From the NCBI RefSeq assembly GCF_000331105.1, contig NC_020054.1:3532478-3596477 (forward strand): a stretch of DNA of 64,000 nt. The letters run 5' to 3'. Under the pieces are notes generated by a model. That model was given only the letters and a program-made list of their open reading frames with translations. It did not search any database and had not been told where the DNA came from. The first letter of the stretch is position 1. Each line of letters starts with the position of its first letter. Position numbers and translations under genes: made by a program. Of this stretch, positions 62,525-64,000 are shown in pieces. This DNA comes from Fibrella aestuarina BUZ 2. Its GTDB lineage: Bacteria; Bacteroidota; Bacteroidia; Cytophagales; Spirosomataceae.

Positions 62525-64000
62525 AACACTACACCACTGAAGAAACCGTCGACGCCGTTGTCATTGGGACCGGCGCGGGCGGTGCACCGTTGCTGGCCCG
62601 GCTGGCCAGCGCAGGCCTGTCGGTCGTGGCGTTGGAGGCCGGCCGGTTCTGGGATCCCAAACGCGATTTTGCCACCGACGAACGCAAGCAGGAATTTCTG
62701 TTCTGGAACGACGAACGCCTCAGTGCCGGTAACGATCCCATTGCCTTCGGGCGCAATAACTCGGGCATTGGCGTGGGCGGCTCGACCCTGCACTTTACCG
62801 CCTACACGCCCCGCGCCCAACCCGACGATCTGCAACTGCATACCGAGTTTGGCAAGGGCGTCGACTGGCCCCTGGCCTTTGAAGAGATCGAGTCTTACTA
62901 CGATGAAATCGAACAGTTTCTGGGCGTGTCGGGGCCGTCGCCTTACCCATGGGGACCAGCGCGGCGGAAGGCCTACGCGCTGCCACCGCTGCCGCTGAAC
63001 AGCGCGGCCGTTCGGATGCAGCGCGGCTGTGCCGAATTGGGCATCCGTACGTCGCCCGCCGCCAATGCGGCGCTGTCGGCGCCCTATTACCAGCCGGGCG
63101 TGGGCTGGCGACCCGTCTGCACCAACCGGGGTTTCTGCCAGGCGGGGTGCAGCGTGGGGGCCAAAGCCAGCATGGACGTGACCTACCTTCCCGTCGCGAT
63201 GGCGAACGGGGCCGAAATCCGGTCGGAGTGCTTCGTGACGGAACTGCCGCTTGATACCCAGGGCCGCATCCGGGAGGTCGTGTATGTGCACAACGGGCAG
63301 ACCTACCGGCAGCGTTGTCGGCACGTCTTCCTATGCGCCGGGGCGCTAGAAACCCCGCGTTTGTTGCTGCTCAATGGGCTCGCCAACAGCAGTGGACAGG
63401 TGGGCCGCAACCTGATGGCCCATACCGGCCCGCAGGTGTGGGGTACGTTCGAGGAGCCTACGTACCCACACCGGGGGATACCCGGCGGGCTGATCTCTGA
63501 AGATACGCACCGCCCCAAAGACCGTAGTGGTAACCCCGTCGATTTTGCGGGCGGGTACCTGCTTCAATCGATCGGTGTGATGCCCGTAACCTATGCCTCG
63601 CAACTGGCCCGCACCAACGGCCTGTGGGGGCAGGCGCTGCACGACGCCATGACGGCCTACAACCACACGGCGGGGATTAATATTCTCGGCGATTGCCTGC
63701 CCTACGATCACAACTACCTCGAACTGTCGGACGAGCTCGACAATCGGGGCGTGCGCAAACCGCGTATTTATTTCACCAACGGGGAAAATGAAAACCGGCA
63801 GATCGACCACGCGCTGGCGCTGATGACCGACATCTGGCAAGCGGCGGGGGCCAAAACAATGTATACGGTGCCCCGGTCGGCCCACGTCATCGGTACGTGC
63901 CGGATGGGCCACAGCGGCGACGCGGCCGTGGTTGACCCCAATGGCCGTTCGTTCGACGTACCCAACCTCTATATCAGTGATAATTCGACGTTTCCGTCGG
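62521..64000 (+). CDS. GMC family oxidoreductase (large subunit), cut by window edge
   Basis: An open frame of 493 codons starts at ATG 62521, overlapping the previous stop, and continues past the window edge. The N-terminal FAD motif reads VVIGTGAGGAPLLARLA with the acidic end LEAGRFW. The substrate-domain block includes GRNNSGIGVGGSTLHF, a Cys-containing segment GFCQAGCSVGAK and the C-terminal GMC block HVIGTCRMGH and NLYISDNSTFPS. Only the last few residues should be missing. It belongs with gluconate/2-ketogluconate or other polyol dehydrogenases; the adjacent gene is its small subunit. The true electron acceptor is unknown. Confidence 0.93.
   Translation, partial: MKHYTTEETVDAVVIGTGAGGAPLLARLASAGLSVVALEAGRFWDPKRDFATDERKQEFLFWNDERLSAGNDPIAFGRNNSGIGVGGSTLHFTAYTPRAQPDDLQLHTEFGKGVDWPLAFEEIESYYDEIEQFLGVSGPSPYPWGPARRKAYALPPLPLNSAAVRMQRGCAELGIRTSPAANAALSAPYYQPGVGWRPVCTNRGFCQAGCSVGAKASMDVTYLPVAMANGAEIRSECFVTELPLDTQGRIREVVYVHNGQTYRQRCRHVFLCAGALETPRLLLLNGLANSSGQVGRNLMAHTGPQVWGTFEEPTYPHRGIPGGLISEDTHRPKDRSGNPVDFAGGYLLQSIGVMPVTYASQLARTNGLWGQALHDAMTAYNHTAGINILGDCLPYDHNYLELSDELDNRGVRKPRIYFTNGENENRQIDHALALMTDIWQAAGAKTMYTVPRSAHVIGTCRMGHSGDAAVVDPNGRSFDVPNLYISDNSTFPS

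Noticed and set aside
1..64000. tRNA, rRNA, IS elements, prophage
   Set aside because: I looked for T-arm GTTCRA motifs, transposase motifs and terminal repeats, and saw none that hold up.

Overview
The window looks like chromosomal DNA from a high-GC member of the Bacteroidota, most likely Cytophagales near Spirosoma/Fibrella. I infer this from an Oar-like TonB receptor, a Rho factor with a very long N/R/P-rich insertion, a DUF1501/DUF1800 pair, Bacteroidota-type TssD (Hcp) and PAAR proteins, promoters of the TTG-19-TAnnTTTG kind, and a giant SBBP/Ig-like surface protein. Genes run about 57-60% G+C by eye. I see no rRNA, tRNA, CRISPR array, IS element or prophage. Both ends cut genes: an exported protein on the left and a GMC oxidoreductase on the right.

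Layout. 1-6.2 kb: SDR enzyme, rho with a long C-rich leader, an alpha/beta-hydrolase lipoprotein and a glycerophosphodiesterase. 6.3-17.2 kb: an Oar-like TonB receptor and a Nudix-type regulator face a tight operon of three exported esterases/hydrolases, a CitMHS permease and a split AtuA-like pair. An inverted repeat lies over the promoter of this operon. The whole looks like a regulated uptake-and-catabolism locus for an ester-linked organic acid, with substrate unknown. 17.3-24.4 kb: S9 peptidase, SGNH esterase, ftsH, rsfS and birA. 24.5-30.2 kb: a small membrane protein broken at a T8 tract, a three-gene membrane module (ASKHA-like protein, PspA-like coiled coil, second coiled coil), a LolC/E-type permease and a DUF4136 lipoprotein. 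30.5-36.8 kb: sppA, then a type VI secretion effector island. The island holds a TssD-lipase fusion with an overlapping ankyrin lipoprotein, and a PAAR-metallopeptidase with a small exported partner. 36.8-42.4 kb: glutamine synthetase-like enzyme, APH-like kinase, HAD phosphatase, VIT1-type transporter and acyltransferase. 42.4-47.5 kb: DUF1501/DUF1800 pair, a small lipoprotein and DNA polymerase IV. 47.5-57.4 kb: an AT-rich gap and a 3119-residue repetitive surface protein. 57.6-64 kb: D-lactate dehydrogenase-like enzyme, a two-component system, a stress-type SDR and a gluconate dehydrogenase-like pair.

Two genome-wide features stand out. First, the octamer GGTACGTT/AACGTACC occurs about 50 times by eye count, against about 2 expected at random. 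Three close inverted pairs were seen, one of them forming the ends of a bidirectional terminator. Second, most intergenic gaps carry a long inverted repeat (17 to 53 bp arms), each different in sequence, that probably acts as a terminator or insulator.

The best candidates for new biology are the TssD-lipase and PAAR-protease effector/immunity pairs, the esterase/CitMHS/AtuA operon with its operator, the ASKHA/coiled-coil membrane module, and the iterated octamer.
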